Shown piece by piece: positions 36,405-46,726 of a DNA stretch of 64,000 nt. The notes beneath the pieces were generated by a model, which did not search any database, had not been told where the DNA came from, and saw only the letters and a list, made by a program, of their open reading frames with translations. The translations under genes and the position numbers were made by a program. The stretch comes from Acidobacteriota bacterium (GTDB lineage: Bacteria > Acidobacteriota > Blastocatellia > RBC074). The DNA is taken from NCBI GenBank assembly GCA_018269055.1, contig JAFDVI010000055.1, positions 1 through 64,000 of the forward strand. The letters run 5' to 3'. Position 1 is the first letter of the stretch. The number at the start of each line of letters is the position of its first letter.

Positions 36405-38853
36405 TTATATCGCCGCTTTGCTGTTCGACCAGGGAGGCGCTGGCGACGGTGTCACCGCCGGAAGCGTCAATCAGTTTGACGCCTTGGGCGCTACGTCCCG
36501 TGGCACGAATCGTTTCCGCCTCGATGCGAATCAACTTGCCCTGCGAAGTGATGATCAGCACTTCGCTGTCTTTGGTGACAGGCATGACGGCGACGACTTT
36601 TCCGGTCTTTTCGGTGACTTTGATGTTAATGACACCTTTGCCGCCTCTGCCGGTAACGCGGTATTCACTTAATCGCGTTTGCTTTCCAAATCCATTTTCC
36701 GTCACGCTGAGCATTTGTTGATCACCGGAAACAGCCACGACGCCGACGACATAATCATCGTCACGAAGCGTAATTCCTCTCACCCCGCGGGCTTGCCTCC
36801 CCATATTGCGAACTTCGTCTTCCTCAAAGCAAATCGCCTGGCCTTCGTGCGTAGCGAGGAAAATTTTCTTTTTGCCGTCGGTGATTTCCACGGAAATCAA
36901 TTCATCACCTTCATCCACGCCAATGGCAATGATGCCGTTCGAACGAATGTTGGCGAATTCCGAAAGCTCCGTTTTCTTGATGACGCCTTTGCGCGTGACC
37001 ATCACGGCAAATTGCCCTTGGGCAAATTCGCGCACTGGGATCACGCCCGCGATCTTTTCATTGCTCGGTAAATTGATCAGATTGACGATTGCCTTGCCTC
37101 GCCCGGCAGCTTGGGAATCCGGAATTTCATGAACTTTCAGCTTATAAACCTGGCCTTGCGTGGTGAAGACCATCAAGTAGCTGTGCGTCGAAGCGATGAA
37201 CAAATGCGAAACCACATCTTCGGATTTCGTGCTCATGCCTTTGCGCCCGGTTCCGCCGCGACGTTGCGCTTTGTATGTCGTCAGCGGCGTACGTTTAACA
37301 TAGCCGGAATGCGTCAAGGTGATAACCACGTCTTCGTCGGCAATCAAATCTTCCAGCGTCAATTCGACGCCGCTGTCCACAATCTGCGTGCGTCGTTCGT
37401 CGGCATAGGCCTTTTGAACCTCGCGCATTTCTTTGATGATCACGCGCCGCAACGCAGTTTCGCTGTTCAGAATTTCTTCCAACTCCGCAATCAGCTTGAT
37501 CAGTTCTTCGTATTCATCAATCAGCTTTTGCCGTTCCAGCGCCGCCAGGCGGCGAAGCTGCATATCCAAAATCGCCTGCGCTTGTATGTCGCTGAATTTG
37601 AATTTGGTGATCAAACCGCCTTTGGCGTCTTCTACTGACTTCGATCCGCGAATGTGCTTGATGATCTCGTCAATGATGTCAATTGCCTTCATCAAGCCTT
37701 CCAAGATGTGCGCGCGCAACTTGGCTTTTTTCAGTTCGTACATCGTGCGATTACGCACGACTTCGCGGCGGAAGGTGATGAATTCATTGAGCGTTTCAAT
37801 CAGCGAGAGAATTTTGGGCTGGCCGTTGGCAATCGCCAGGTTGATGATTCCGAACGAGATTTGCATCTGGGTCAGCTTGTACAGCTTGTTCAGAATGATC
37901 TGCGGAATGGCGTCGCGTTTGAGTTCGATGACGATGCGAACTTTTTTCTGCGCCGAAGATTCGCGGTCGGTTTCGTCGCGAATTTCGCTGATGCCCTCGA
38001 CGCGCTTTTCATTGACCAGATCGGCAATCTGTTCAATCAGCTTGGATTTGTTGACCTGGAACGGAATTTCCGTGATGACGATGGCGTCGCGTTCCTGCGA
38101 TCCTCGCCCGATTCGATCAATTGCCGCGCGAGCGCGTAATTGCAACACGCCGCGTCCGGTTTCGTACGCCTGCTTGATGCCATCGCGTCCGTAAATGAAT
38201 CCGCCGGTCGGAAAGTCCGGCCCCGGAACCATCTTCATCAATTCCGCAGTTGAAGCTTTCGGATGTTGAATCAGATGGATGGTCGCTTCAATAATTTCGT
38301 TGATGTTGTGCGGCGGGATTTTGGTCGCCATTCCGACGGCGATTCCGTCCGAACCATTGATCAAGAGGTTCGGAATGCGCGTCGGCAGGACGGTTGGTTC
38401 CTGGCGCGATTCGTCATAGTTTGGGACGAACTTGACGGTTTCTTTTTCAATGTCCGCCAACATTTCCGTGGCGATGCGTTCCAGCCTTGCTTCGGTGTAC
38501 CGATACGCCGCCGCCGAATCGCCATCAATGCTGCCCCAATTTCCCTGCCCGTCAATCAACGGGTAGCGCAGCGAAAAATCCTGCGCCATGCGCACCATCG
38601 TGTCATACACGGCAGAATCTCCGTGCGGGTGATACGCGCCAAGCACATCTCCGACTACGTTGGCGGATTTTTTATAGGGCTTGCCGGGCGTTAACCCCTT
38701 CTCGTTCATAGAGTAAAGGATTCGCCGGTGAACGGGCTTCAACCCATCGCGCACATCGGGCAAAGCGCGCCCGATGATGACCGACATGGCGTAATCCAGA
38801 TAGCTACGCCGCATTTCATCTTCGATATTGACCGCTAATTTCTGATTATCCAT
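36388..38853 (-). CDS. gyrA: DNA gyrase subunit A
   Basis: 821 residues, normal length. The winged-helix breakage domain has the active Tyr in [12 protein letters not shown] and the quinolone region [18 protein letters not shown] with Ser and Asp at the positions of E. coli Ser83 and Asp87, so no resistance change there. The C-terminal six-bladed pinwheel carries the GyrA box QRRGGTG, which marks gyrase over topoisomerase IV, and a Gly-Lys rich turn in each blade. It supercoils DNA with GyrB, which is not in the window. The ATG has a GGAGA box about 13 nt upstream. Its end overlaps the TPR lipoprotein start. Confidence 0.97.
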   Translation of the reverse strand: MDNQKLAVNIEDEMRRSYLDYAMSVIIGRALPDVRDGLKPVHRRILYSMNEKGLTPGKPYKKSANVVGDVLGAYHPHGDSAVYDTMVRMAQDFSLRYPLIDGQGNWGSIDGDSAAAYRYTEARLERIATEMLADIEKETVKFVPNYDESRQEPTVLPTRIPNLLINGSDGIAVGMATKIPPHNINEIIEATIHLIQHPKASTAELMKMVPGPDFPTGGFIYGRDGIKQAYETGRGVLQLRARAAIDRIGRGSQERDAIVITEIPFQVNKSKLIEQIADLVNEKRVEGISEIRDETDRESSAQKKVRIVIELKRDAIPQIILNKLYKLTQMQISFGIINLAIANGQPKILSLIETLNEFITFRREVVRNRTMYELKKAKLRAHILEGLMKAIDIIDEIIKHIRGSKSVEDAKGGLITKFKFSDIQAQAILDMQLRRLAALERQKLIDEYEELIKLIAELEEILNSETALRRVIIKEMREVQKAYADERRTQIVDSGVELTLEDLIADEDVVITLTHSGYVKRTPLTTYKAQRRGGTGRKGMSTKSEDVVSHLFIASTHSYLMVFTTQGQVYKLKVHEIPDSQAAGRGKAIVNLINLPSNEKIAGVIPVREFAQGQFAVMVTRKGVIKKTELSEFANIRSNGIIAIGVDEGDELISVEITDGKKKIFLATHEGQAICFEEDEVRNMGRQARGVRGITLRDDDYVVGVVAVSGDQQMLSVTENGFGKQTRLSEYRVTGRGGKGVINIKVTEKTGKVVAVMPVTKDSEVLIITSQGKLIRIEAETIRATGRSAQGVKLIDASGGDTVASASLVEQQSGDINDEDK

Positions 38854-39165
38854 TTAAGTTTCGGAATCTCCTTACGATGCCAGCCGCACAACAACCATAC
38901 CTCCGCAGAAAGCGGCGCGCCTGACAATACAGGTTTGGTTCAGATGCTTGATGATCACTGGTGTTAATGATTGGCAATTCTACCCGCTCATTGGGCGATG
39001 AACAAGACGCCGAATTGATTCCCGAAAAATCCGGGGAAAAGCCGCAAACGACTGAAAACCAATGGGATGCAATAGTTTTAGGAAGGTTTGTAAATCAGAA
39101 AGGCGCAATCTTGCAAAGCCTTCAACTTCGTTCGACTGCGCCTGCCAATTTCCATTGGCTGTTGT
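38854..39165 (-). promoter_or_regulatory. Intergenic region upstream of gyrA
   Basis: 312 bp between the exported repeat-protein gene and gyrA, both on the minus strand. It should hold the gyrA promoter and the terminator of the preceding gene. I see no ORF with coding character, no clear hairpin with a T run and no confident -35/-10 pair. Confidence 0.35.
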
Positions 39166-40572
39166 TTATTTTGGCATCTTGTCGCCGCGTCGAACCAGCG
39201 TGTGCAGCACGCCTTTTTCGTCGCGATGGAACAAAGCCACGTCGGCGTTTTTCATTTGGGCATAAAAGACCACTTCGCCGCGTTCATTGATGGAAGGTTG
39301 CTGGAAGTTACTGAAAATCTCGAACTCATTTTTCGAGCCGGGAATCTTTTGATCCATCAAGGCAATGGGTTCAATTCCTTTGGCGGTTTTGAGGAACATG
39401 CCCCGATTGCGTCCACCGAATAAACCGATAAAGGCAATGTCACCACGAGCGTTCACAGTCGGCGAAAGGAAGTCTTCAAAGGTACCGCCGGTCGGAACCG
39501 CATCACCACGTTTTGCAATGACTTGCATTGAGCCAGTACCTTTGAAAAACAAACCGCGCCCGGCCGCTTCGGCTTTCTGTGCATCGTAAAACCCAGCAAA
39601 AACGACTTCGCCTTTGCTGTTAATGGCAGGCGTGCGATTGCCAAAGCCCAGGAAATTCGAACCTTTGATCGGCGTAGGTCTGCCGACATAAGCAACCAAT
39701 TCCAGCCCGGATGGCCGCAATACGAAAATGCCGCTCTTTTCGCCAATGCGAGCCATAAACGCGACTTCGTTTCGGTCGTTAATCGGCGTCGGATAATAAT
39801 GCTCCGAAAAGGTCTCCTCTCCACCGATCACGCCGACCTTTTGACCGCTGCGGACAATCAGCTTCAACTGACCATTTTCAACCATAAACAAGCCCTTGCC
39901 GTCAGGGTCGCTGTAAGTGCCAATGAACGCCGTGACGCCTTTGCTGTTGGTAGAACCATTGCTAAACCCACTGAAATGCGAAGGCATTTTCGGAACTTCG
40001 TCACCTAATTTCACCAGGCTTTTCAAGCCTTCGGCAGTTTTGACAAACAATCCGCCATTTTTATTGATGGGGGAATGCGCCGCCGGATCATTTGGATCAA
40101 TGGGGACAAATGCATTATCTGCAACAGGCTTCCCAAAATTGGAATAAAAGGTCAGGTCTCCGTTGTCGTTAAAAGCTGGAACGCTGAATCCAAAAACTCC
40201 TTCGTTGAGGTTCGAGGGCTTTTCCCCTTCATGCGTGATTTTCCAACTGCCGTCGGCTTGGCGAACGAAAACAGCCATCCCGGCATTGTTCACTCCGCCC
40301 GGTTTTGCGAACAAAGCCAAAAAAGCAATGTCGCCTTTGTTATTGATGACTGGAAACCGGAAATTTCCGAAATCCTCGGGTGTAATGACCTTGGATTCCA
40401 TCGCTTTTTCGACCTTGGTTCTGGCCGTCAACGCAACCGGTTCTTCCTGAGTTTGAGTGGAGCTAACGCTTTTTTCGCCGGGCTTCTGCTCCGCCCCTAC
40501 ATTGAACAACGATTGTCCTATCAATCCGCTGAGGATCAGGACTGAAAAGAACGTGAATTGACGATAACGCAT
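39166..40572 (-). CDS. Exported repeat protein of unknown function (choice-of-anchor/DUF7453-like)
   Basis: 468 residues with a signal peptide (about 1-26). About eight repeats of 45-55 residues have a core such as PVINNKGDIAFLALFAKPG, PAFNDNGDLTFYSNFGKPV, PAINSKGEVVFAGFYDAQK and PTVNARGDIAFIGLFGGRN: an Asn-x-x-Gly turn followed by two beta strands, with a GDxVP-like motif between. This fits a beta-propeller-like secreted protein. The annotation family I have in mind (DUF7453) is from memory. No enzymatic motif. It lies 63 bp downstream of the first TlpA gene and is probably read with it. Confidence 0.75.
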   Translation of the reverse strand: MRYRQFTFFSVLILSGLIGQSLFNVGAEQKPGEKSVSSTQTQEEPVALTARTKVEKAMESKVITPEDFGNFRFPVINNKGDIAFLALFAKPGGVNNAGMAVFVRQADGSWKITHEGEKPSNLNEGVFGFSVPAFNDNGDLTFYSNFGKPVADNAFVPIDPNDPAAHSPINKNGGLFVKTAEGLKSLVKLGDEVPKMPSHFSGFSNGSTNSKGVTAFIGTYSDPDGKGLFMVENGQLKLIVRSGQKVGVIGGEETFSEHYYPTPINDRNEVAFMARIGEKSGIFVLRPSGLELVAYVGRPTPIKGSNFLGFGNRTPAINSKGEVVFAGFYDAQKAEAAGRGLFFKGTGSMQVIAKRGDAVPTGGTFEDFLSPTVNARGDIAFIGLFGGRNRGMFLKTAKGIEPIALMDQKIPGSKNEFEIFSNFQQPSINERGEVVFYAQMKNADVALFHRDEKGVLHTLVRRGDKMPK

Positions 40573-40635
40573 AGCAAATTTCTACCTCCAAATCGCAAAT
40601 CTGGTGTTGAGTGAGGGATACGGAGCAAAGAAAAT

Positions 40636-41247
40636 TTATGTGGTACTGAGCGCGTGATTAATCGCGCCTTCAGCCCAGGTGCGGAAATCTGGCCGAAATC
40701 CAGGCAAACTATCTATGACTTTGCCATTTTTGCCGAAGATAAAGGTTTGTGGAATCGGCATACGCGGATCATTGCCATTGGCCACGTTAAACATGCCGAA
40801 CATGTCGCGAGGTGAAAACCCAATCCGGTAATCCATAGAAAACTGCTGGGTAAACATCTCCACGCGCCCACGCTCCATTTGCGGATCTTCAACGGTCAAA
40901 CCGACGATTTCGACGCCTTTGTCTTTGAACTGTTTGTGGAGCGCAATCAAATCCGGAATTTCGCGGCGGCATGGTCCGCACCAAGTCGCCCAGAAATTAA
41001 CCAGAACGACTTTATTACTGCCCACCAAATCGCCGAATTTGACGCTGTCGCCTTTCAGCATTGGCACGCTGACCTCATTGACCTTGGAATCAAGCTGCCC
41101 CCGCAAACTCGCTGGCGGACGGTAACTGCTGCTTGCTGTCGAAGAATCGCTGACCACGCTTCCGCTGGAGCAGGACGTTAAAACAATGATTGCCAGCAAG
41201 CCAATATAGCGGGAAATCCGATGAGGTGAAAAATTTGATTGAAACAT
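40636..41247 (-). CDS. TlpA/ResA-like thioredoxin lipoprotein
   Basis: 203 residues. The lipoprotein signal ends in LTSC (Cys at about 26), followed by a Ser-rich linker and a thioredoxin fold of the TlpA/AhpC-TSA type with WATWCGPCRREIPDL (CxxC active site) and a cis-Pro in RMPIPQTFIFG. ResA/TlpA proteins keep haem-binding or other Cys residues reduced outside the cytoplasm. It is 147 bp from the second, related gene, which points to an old tandem duplication. Confidence 0.92.
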   Translation of the reverse strand: MFQSNFSPHRISRYIGLLAIIVLTSCSSGSVVSDSSTASSSYRPPASLRGQLDSKVNEVSVPMLKGDSVKFGDLVGSNKVVLVNFWATWCGPCRREIPDLIALHKQFKDKGVEIVGLTVEDPQMERGRVEMFTQQFSMDYRIGFSPRDMFGMFNVANGNDPRMPIPQTFIFGKNGKVIDSLPGFRPDFRTWAEGAINHALSTT

Positions 41248-41394
41248 CTGAATTGTCTGCCTTGTTGAAGAATCTCTAAGTTCGCATTCGTGGTTGGGAC
41301 AGTGACTAATGCAGCGAAATCAGTCACGAACAAGGCGTATGATAGCGTGCCCAATCCAATAAAAACAACCGTGGTATTTTCTGGCAATTTCTTC

Positions 41395-41967
41395 TCACTG
41401 GCCGTCACGAGAGGTTTTGTTTCGGCCCACAGCTTCCGTCACCGCCGAAGTCAGTGTTTGCCTGCCGAGTTGGTTGTTGTATCCGATCAGGCGTTTCACC
41501 AACTTGCCGTCTTGGCCGAACACAAGAGTTTGCGGAATTCGCATCGCCGCGGAACCTCCGTTAAAGGCTCGGTAAAACTGTTCGGAAGCAAATCCAACCT
41601 CATAGTTCATGCCGAATTCCTTGACGAATGATTTGACCCGTTCGCGCTGCGTGTTGGAATCTTCAACCGTTAGCCCGATGACGATTAAGCCATCTTTTTT
41701 ATACTGCGCAGCAAGCTCAACCAGATGCGGAATTTCCTGGCGACAAGGGCCACACCACGTCGCCCAGATATCCAATACAACGGGCTTCCCTTCGCCCAGC
41801 AACTTGTTGAGTTCGATTTTTTTACCGTTCAACGTCTTTACCAGAAACTTTTCAGCTTTGACTTGATCCAAAGTTGGTTCAGTCGGCAATTGTGCTGTGG
41901 CCAGAGGGCAACACAAAACGGCCAGCAACAAAATCCCAAACGAAAAATTCATCAATCTCTGCTTCAT
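41395..41967 (-). CDS. TlpA-like periplasmic thioredoxin
   Basis: 190 residues from MKQRLMNF (ATG at 41967; MNFSFG at 41952 is an alternative). A signal peptide is followed by a soluble thioredoxin fold: VVLDIWATWCGPCRQEIPHL with the CxxC site, TVEDSNTQRERVKSFV, cis-Pro in RIPQTLVFGQDGKLV. It shares the motif order and length of its neighbour but has a classical signal peptide and no lipobox. It lies 49 bp after the 168-residue gene of the trp operon, so it could be read from that operon. Likely a periplasmic disulphide reductase. Confidence 0.9.
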   Translation of the reverse strand: MKQRLMNFSFGILLLAVLCCPLATAQLPTEPTLDQVKAEKFLVKTLNGKKIELNKLLGEGKPVVLDIWATWCGPCRQEIPHLVELAAQYKKDGLIVIGLTVEDSNTQRERVKSFVKEFGMNYEVGFASEQFYRAFNGGSAAMRIPQTLVFGQDGKLVKRLIGYNNQLGRQTLTSAVTEAVGRNKTSRDGQ

Positions 41968-42016
41968 CTTTTTACTCGAGTTTCTTGCCACCACGACCAT
42001 TCTCAAATTTCAAATC

Positions 42017-42523
42017 TCAGGTTTTCTGTTTTCGCTGTTTGGTGTTTTGATTGAACTCAGGAATCGCCGGGCCAGCGCCAAGTGCAGTGATTTGCATTCG
42101 TTGATCGGCAATCAAGCTGCTGATGACCTTGCCGCGAAATCGTTCGCTGCGACCGGAGGCCAGATGCTCAACCAGCATCTGCATGCGAAACCATGAGGAT
42201 TCCAGATCGTCCGCCAGCCGGGAAATTTTGGTAATGTCGTAAGGCACGGCAACCGCAGCAACTCCCAGCCGTGCAAACACCGACAAATACCGTGCCGTTG
42301 CCAAATCGGGACACGCCAATCGCCGTTTGCCGATTCTCAACTCAATCCCCAGCAGCGTATGCATGACTTCGATTTCCGCCTTTTTCGCCGGAGCATTGAG
42401 TTGGTAGCTTCGCGTGCGAATCGCGCGAATGCGGTCGCGGTAAATCGCCGAAAGAAGCTGATCCCCCATCCGGGTTTTCACTTCCGTCACGAAATCATCG
42501 GCTTTGACAGCGCGCTCCGCCAT
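42017..42523 (-). CDS. Unknown 168-residue protein coupled to trpB
   Basis: Its ATG shares one base with the trpB stop (TAATG). The sequence is basic and mostly helical: EIEVMHTLLGIELRIGKRRL, then CPDLATARYLSVFARLG, VPYDITKISRLADDLESSWF and RFRGKVISSLIADQRMQITA. The tail is Gln/Lys-rich. It has no TrpA motif (no alpha-subunit TIM-barrel signatures) and no family I recognise. There is no signal peptide or TM helix. Its position where trpA usually stands and its overlap with trpB suggest a link with tryptophan synthesis or with co-expression of the operon; that is inference only. Confidence 0.7.
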   Translation of the reverse strand: MAERAVKADDFVTEVKTRMGDQLLSAIYRDRIRAIRTRSYQLNAPAKKAEIEVMHTLLGIELRIGKRRLACPDLATARYLSVFARLGVAAVAVPYDITKISRLADDLESSWFRMQMLVEHLASGRSERFRGKVISSLIADQRMQITALGAGPAIPEFNQNTKQRKQKT

Positions 42524-43731
42524 TACAATTTCTCGTTCAGCGCATCAGCGACGGTGTGAACATCTTTATCGCCACGACCGGAAAGATTGACCAGAATGAT
42601 TTCCTCCGGCGCAAGCCGCGGAGCCAGCTTCACGACTTCGGCAATCGCGTGAGAAGATTCCAGCGCCGGGATGATTCCTTCCAGCCTTGCCAGCAACTGA
42701 AATGCCGCCAAAGCTTCATCGTCATTGGCAAACACATATTCTGCGCGTTTCAAATCGTGAAGATACGAATGCTCCGGCCCGACGCTGGCGTAATCCAGCC
42801 CGGCGGAAATCGAATGCGTCAGCGCAATTTGCCCGCGATCATCCTGCAACACATAACTGCGCGTGCCTTGCAATACGCCAATGCGCCCGCCGCCTTCTTC
42901 CAAAAACCGCGCGGCGTGTTCACCGAGCGTAAGCCCGCGTCCCCCCGCTTCAACGCCAATCATTTTAACGTCTTTGTCATTCAGGAATTCATAAAACAAC
43001 CCCATGGCGTTGCTGCCGCCGCCCACACAGGCGACCAGATAATCCGGCAGCCGCCTGGTTCGTTCCAACATCTGTCGCTTCGCTTCGCGGCCAATTACGC
43101 TTTGAAAATCGCGCACCATCATCGGATACGGATGCGGCCCCAACACCGAACCGAGCAGGTAATGCGTGTCACCTACGTTCGTCACCCAATCGCGCAGCGC
43201 TTCGTTGATTGCGTCTTTCAAGGTTTTGCTGCCCGAATCCACGCCGCGCACTTCCGCGCCCAGCAATCGCATGCGAAAGACGTTCAGCGCCTGCCGCCGC
43301 ATATCTTCGGTGCCCATGTACACGACGCATTCCAATCCCGCCCAGGCGCAAACCGTCGCCGTCGCTACGCCGTGCTGTCCAGCGCCGGTTTCGGCAATGA
43401 TGCGGCGTTTGCCCATCCGTTTAGCCAGCAGGATTTGCCCCAGCGCGTTGTTGATTTTGTGCGCGCCCGTGTGGTTCAGGTCTTCGCGTTTCAAGTAAAT
43501 CTGCGCGCCGCCAAGATGCTGCGTCAGCCGTTCAGCAAAAGTAATTGGCGTCGGTCGCCCGACGAATTCGCGCAGCAACCGATGAAACTCTTCCTGAAAC
43601 GTCGGATCGTCTTTCGCCACGGCGTAGGCGGTTTTCAATTCATCCAGCGCGTACATCAAGGTTTCCGGCACAAAACTGCCGCCGTAAGGCCCAAAGTGTC
43701 CGCTTGCGTCTGGCAAAGCAGAAAAGCTCAT
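42523..43731 (-). CDS. trpB: Tryptophan synthase beta subunit
   Basis: 402 residues, the TrpB1 type. The PLP Lys lies in [17 protein letters not shown], the phosphate-binding loop is [12 protein letters not shown], and the Glu of [10 protein letters not shown] and the Ser of GRGDKD are present. It joins indole and L-serine to give L-tryptophan. It normally pairs with TrpA, which makes the indole; no trpA is seen next to it. The start codon overlaps the trpF stop (ATGA). Confidence 0.97.
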   Translation of the reverse strand: MSFSALPDASGHFGPYGGSFVPETLMYALDELKTAYAVAKDDPTFQEEFHRLLREFVGRPTPITFAERLTQHLGGAQIYLKREDLNHTGAHKINNALGQILLAKRMGKRRIIAETGAGQHGVATATVCAWAGLECVVYMGTEDMRRQALNVFRMRLLGAEVRGVDSGSKTLKDAINEALRDWVTNVGDTHYLLGSVLGPHPYPMMVRDFQSVIGREAKRQMLERTRRLPDYLVACVGGGSNAMGLFYEFLNDKDVKMIGVEAGGRGLTLGEHAARFLEEGGGRIGVLQGTRSYVLQDDRGQIALTHSISAGLDYASVGPEHSYLHDLKRAEYVFANDDEALAAFQLLARLEGIIPALESSHAIAEVVKLAPRLAPEEIILVNLSGRGDKDVHTVADALNEKL

Positions 43732-44354
43732 TGAATTCTCTCCATCTCCTCTTTCAGTTGTTTCAACCTGGCGCCGTCTTTCTTTCCTGGAGCGCTTTCG
43801 ACGCCGCTGTTCACATCCACGGCAAACGGCTCGACTGACCGGATCGCTTCGGCGACGTTTTCCGGCGACAAACCGCCAGCCAAAAATAACCGAGTTAATT
43901 TCGCGGCTTCACGCGCCACTTCCCAATTCGCCGTCTTTCCTGTGCCGCCGTAAAGATTCTTGTCAAAAGCATCGAACAGAATCGCCCACGCCGGATAATC
44001 CTGAACCTGCCGTACATCGAAGCCTTCGCCAACTCGCAACGCCTTAACGACGCGCTCGGCTCCAACGGCTTCGCAATACGTGGCACCTTCGTCGCCGTGA
44101 AGTTGCGCCAATTGCACGCTGCTGATTTGCAAAATTTGGATCACATCCTTTGGCTGAGCTTCGTTGACGAAAATACCAACGGTCGTAATTTCGCTGGGCA
44201 ACTGTTCAATGATCGCCCGCGCAGCTTCCGGCGCGATGTAACGCGGGCTTTTGCGGTAAAAGTTGAAGCCCAAAAATTCCGCGCCGCATTCAATTGCCGC
44301 AAGAGCGTCTTCTAGCGAAGTGATTCCGCAGACTTTCAGCTTCGCTTGATTCAT
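43728..44354 (-). CDS. trpF: Phosphoribosylanthranilate isomerase
   Basis: 208 residues. The TIM barrel opens with [20 protein letters not shown] (catalytic Cys), and the general acid Asp is in [19 protein letters not shown], with the phosphate-binding [15 protein letters not shown] and [15 protein letters not shown]. It converts PRA to CdRP. The ATG at 44354 shares one base with the trpC stop (TGATG); a GTG one codon earlier is possible. Confidence 0.96.
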   Translation of the reverse strand: MNQAKLKVCGITSLEDALAAIECGAEFLGFNFYRKSPRYIAPEAARAIIEQLPSEITTVGIFVNEAQPKDVIQILQISSVQLAQLHGDEGATYCEAVGAERVVKALRVGEGFDVRQVQDYPAWAILFDAFDKNLYGGTGKTANWEVAREAAKLTRLFLAGGLSPENVAEAIRSVEPFAVDVNSGVESAPGKKDGARLKQLKEEMERIQ

Positions 44355-45130
44355 CACGCCACCAACGCTTTCAAAGCCGCACCTTCATCACTTGCCCGCA
44401 TCAACTCTTCGCCAATCAGAAACGCGTGGAAGCCAGCCGTGCGCAGCCGGTCAATGTCTTCGCGGGTGCGCATGCCGCTTTCGCTGACCAGCGTGATGGA
44501 TTTTGGCAATTCGCCCGCGAGTTCCAACGAAGTTTCCAGCCGTGTTTCAAATGTCCGCAGATTGCGATTGTTGATGCCCAGCAACCGCACGTCGTACCGC
44601 ATCACCTTGTCCAACTCTTCGCGGTCGTGTATTTCGACCAGGGCGTCAATGCCAAGCCCGTGAGCCATTTGCAGCAAGTCCTCGAACACAGGCCCATCCA
44701 GCATTGCGGCAATCAGCAAAATGGCATCGGCTCCGGCTTGCACGGCTTCATAAACCTGATATTCGTCGAAGATGAAATCTTTGCGCAGAATCGGCAGTGG
44801 CGAGACTTTGCGCACGGCGCGCAAATACTCCAGCGAGCCATCAAAGAAATCTTCTTCCGTCAGGCAGGAAATCGCCGTCGCACCACCCGCCGTGTAGTTG
44901 CGTGCGATGCTGACCGGGTCGAAGTTTTCGCGAATCACGCCTTTTGATGGAGAGCGACGCTTGATTTCGGCAATAATATTTACGCAGTCGCGCCGTAACG
45001 CCGGAACCAGAATCCCTGCGCCGCCCACCGTCGGCATGGAAGCCGCCAATTCCCGCAACGAAACCCGCCGTTTTGCCTCTTCCAACCGCTCGCGTTTCCG
45101 AGCTACGATTTTTTCCAGGATGTCCGCCAT
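44354..45130 (-). CDS. trpC: Indole-3-glycerol-phosphate synthase
   Basis: 258 residues, a standard length. Motifs: IIAEIKRRSPSKG (catalytic Lys), SCLTEEDFFDGSLEYL, LRKDFIFDEYQVYEA (Lys and Phe), LLGINNRNLRTFE, and SESGMRTREDI. It closes the indole ring from CdRP. It begins 6 nt after the trpD stop and overlaps trpF, so expression is coupled. Confidence 0.97.
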   Translation of the reverse strand: MADILEKIVARKRERLEEAKRRVSLRELAASMPTVGGAGILVPALRRDCVNIIAEIKRRSPSKGVIRENFDPVSIARNYTAGGATAISCLTEEDFFDGSLEYLRAVRKVSPLPILRKDFIFDEYQVYEAVQAGADAILLIAAMLDGPVFEDLLQMAHGLGIDALVEIHDREELDKVMRYDVRLLGINNRNLRTFETRLETSLELAGELPKSITLVSESGMRTREDIDRLRTAGFHAFLIGEELMRASDEGAALKALVA

Positions 45131-45136
45131 AATTTT

Positions 45137-46150
45137 TCAGCCTTGCGTCGAGCGAACCAACGATTCCAGTTTTGCCAGTGCCGCTCCGCTGGACAAAACT
45201 TGGGCCGCTTTTTCGGCGGCCAGCGGAAGGCTATCCGCTTCTCCAGCGACAAACAGCGAAGCCGCCGCGTTGGCCATAACCAAGTCCCGTGCTGCGTCTT
45301 TTCGCTCGCCGGAAAACACAGAACGAATGATTGCTGCGTTTTCTTCAGCAGTTCCACCGCGCAATTCATCCAGCGTTGCTTGTCGCAAGTGAAAATCTTC
45401 CGGCCAAATTTCAAATCGGCGGACGCTGTTTGTTGCCGCTTCATAAACGACGGTTTTGCCCGCCAGCGTGATTTCGTCAAGTCCGTCCGTGCCGCGCACC
45501 ACCCACGCTCGCCGAGTCCCCAGCCGAGCCAAAGCTTTTGCGACTTTTTCGCAGCCCGGTTCGGAAGAAACGCCCAGCACTTGAAACGGCGCACCTGCCG
45601 GATTGGTCAGCGGCCCCAGCAAATTGAAAATTGTCCGCACGCCCAATTCCCACCGAATCATGGCCACGCGTTTTGTCGCTGCGTGATGCAGCGGAGCGAA
45701 CATAAAACAAACGCCGATTTCGTCAAAAATTTCCGCCACCCGTTCGGGCGGCAAATCCACTTTGACGCCCAAAGCGCGCAACACATCGGCACTGCCGGAT
45801 TTGCTGGTCACGCCGACGTTTCCGTGTTTCGCCACCGCCACACCTGCGGCCGCAACCACAAAGGCCGCCGCCGTCGAAACATTGAACGTTTTTGCCGTGC
45901 TGCCTCCCGTCCCACAGGTGTCCACGAAAACAGAATGTTTCGTCGTGATTCGGACACTCCGAGCGCGCATCGTTTCGGCAAAGCCCGCCAATTCCTCTTC
46001 CGTTTCCCCTTTTGCCGCCAAGGCAACAAGCGCCGCGGCAATCTGCGCATCGGTTGTGCGATCGCCAAGCATTGCGTCCAGCAAGGCCGCGGCTTCGCCC
46101 TGCGTCAGGTCGTGTTTGGCAATCAGTTTGTTGAGAAGTTCTGCGATCAA
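45137..46150 (-). CDS. trpD: Anthranilate phosphoribosyltransferase
   Basis: 337 residues starting from a TTG at 46150 that overlaps the trpG stop as TTGA. The translated start ([20 protein letters not shown]) matches the usual TrpD N-terminus, so the unusual start is credible. The PRPP loop [18 protein letters not shown] and the [15 protein letters not shown] anthranilate site are intact. It transfers phosphoribose to anthranilate. Confidence 0.96.
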   Translation of the reverse strand: MIAELLNKLIAKHDLTQGEAAALLDAMLGDRTTDAQIAAALVALAAKGETEEELAGFAETMRARSVRITTKHSVFVDTCGTGGSTAKTFNVSTAAAFVVAAAGVAVAKHGNVGVTSKSGSADVLRALGVKVDLPPERVAEIFDEIGVCFMFAPLHHAATKRVAMIRWELGVRTIFNLLGPLTNPAGAPFQVLGVSSEPGCEKVAKALARLGTRRAWVVRGTDGLDEITLAGKTVVYEAATNSVRRFEIWPEDFHLRQATLDELRGGTAEENAAIIRSVFSGERKDAARDLVMANAAASLFVAGEADSLPLAAEKAAQVLSSGAALAKLESLVRSTQG

Positions 46151-46716
46151 TTCAGCTTCAGGAAGTTTGCCAACAGTTTTTTGCCTTCGGTGGTCATAAT
46201 GGATTCAGGATGAAACTGCACGCCTTCGCAAGCGGGAAACTCCCTGTGGCGCAATCCCATCACCAACCCGTCGGAAGTCGTCGCCGTAACTTCCACCGTA
46301 GCGGGAATACTGCTGCGTTCGACAATCAGCGAATGGTAGCGCGTCGCCGTGAAGGGGTTTCCGATGCCTTCAAAAATCGTTTTGCCGTCATGCAGGATCT
46401 GGCTGGTTTTGCCATGCATCAGGTAGGGTGCGCGAATGACTTCGCCGCCAAAAGCTTGCCCCATCGCCTGATGGCCCAGGCAAACGCCCAACAGAGGCAG
46501 CTTGCCAGCAAAATGCCGAATCACGTCCAGCGTGATGCCAGCTTCGTTCGGGGTGCAGGGGCCGGGCGAAAGCAGAATGCGTTTCGGCTGCATCGCTTCG
46601 ACGTCTTCAACGCCTGCCTGATCGTTGCGAACGACTTTCACCTCCGCGCCAAGCTCTCCCAGATACTGCACCAGGTTGTAGGTAAAGGAATCGTAGTTGT
46701 CTATTACCAGGATCAT
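46147..46716 (-). CDS. trpG: Anthranilate synthase glutamine amidotransferase subunit
   Basis: 189 residues from [15 protein letters not shown] (ATG at 46716, GAGG box). The class I glutamine amidotransferase triad is present: Cys in [15 protein letters not shown], His and Glu in [14 protein letters not shown], with [13 protein letters not shown] as the oxyanion region. It delivers ammonia to TrpE. PabA-type double use for p-aminobenzoate is possible, as in many bacteria. It lies 10 nt after the cyclophilin stop and overlaps trpD. Confidence 0.95.
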   Translation of the reverse strand: MILVIDNYDSFTYNLVQYLGELGAEVKVVRNDQAGVEDVEAMQPKRILLSPGPCTPNEAGITLDVIRHFAGKLPLLGVCLGHQAMGQAFGGEVIRAPYLMHGKTSQILHDGKTIFEGIGNPFTATRYHSLIVERSSIPATVEVTATTSDGLVMGLRHREFPACEGVQFHPESIMTTEGKKLLANFLKLN

Positions 46717-46726
46717 TTCGCTTGCC

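Noticed and set aside
41178-41408. 76-residue minus-strand frame between the two TlpA genes
   Set aside because: It overlaps the TlpA gene start, has no ribosome-binding site and looks like chance.
42017-42523. Possible trpA
   Set aside because: 168 residues is too short, and no alpha-subunit TIM-barrel motif is present.
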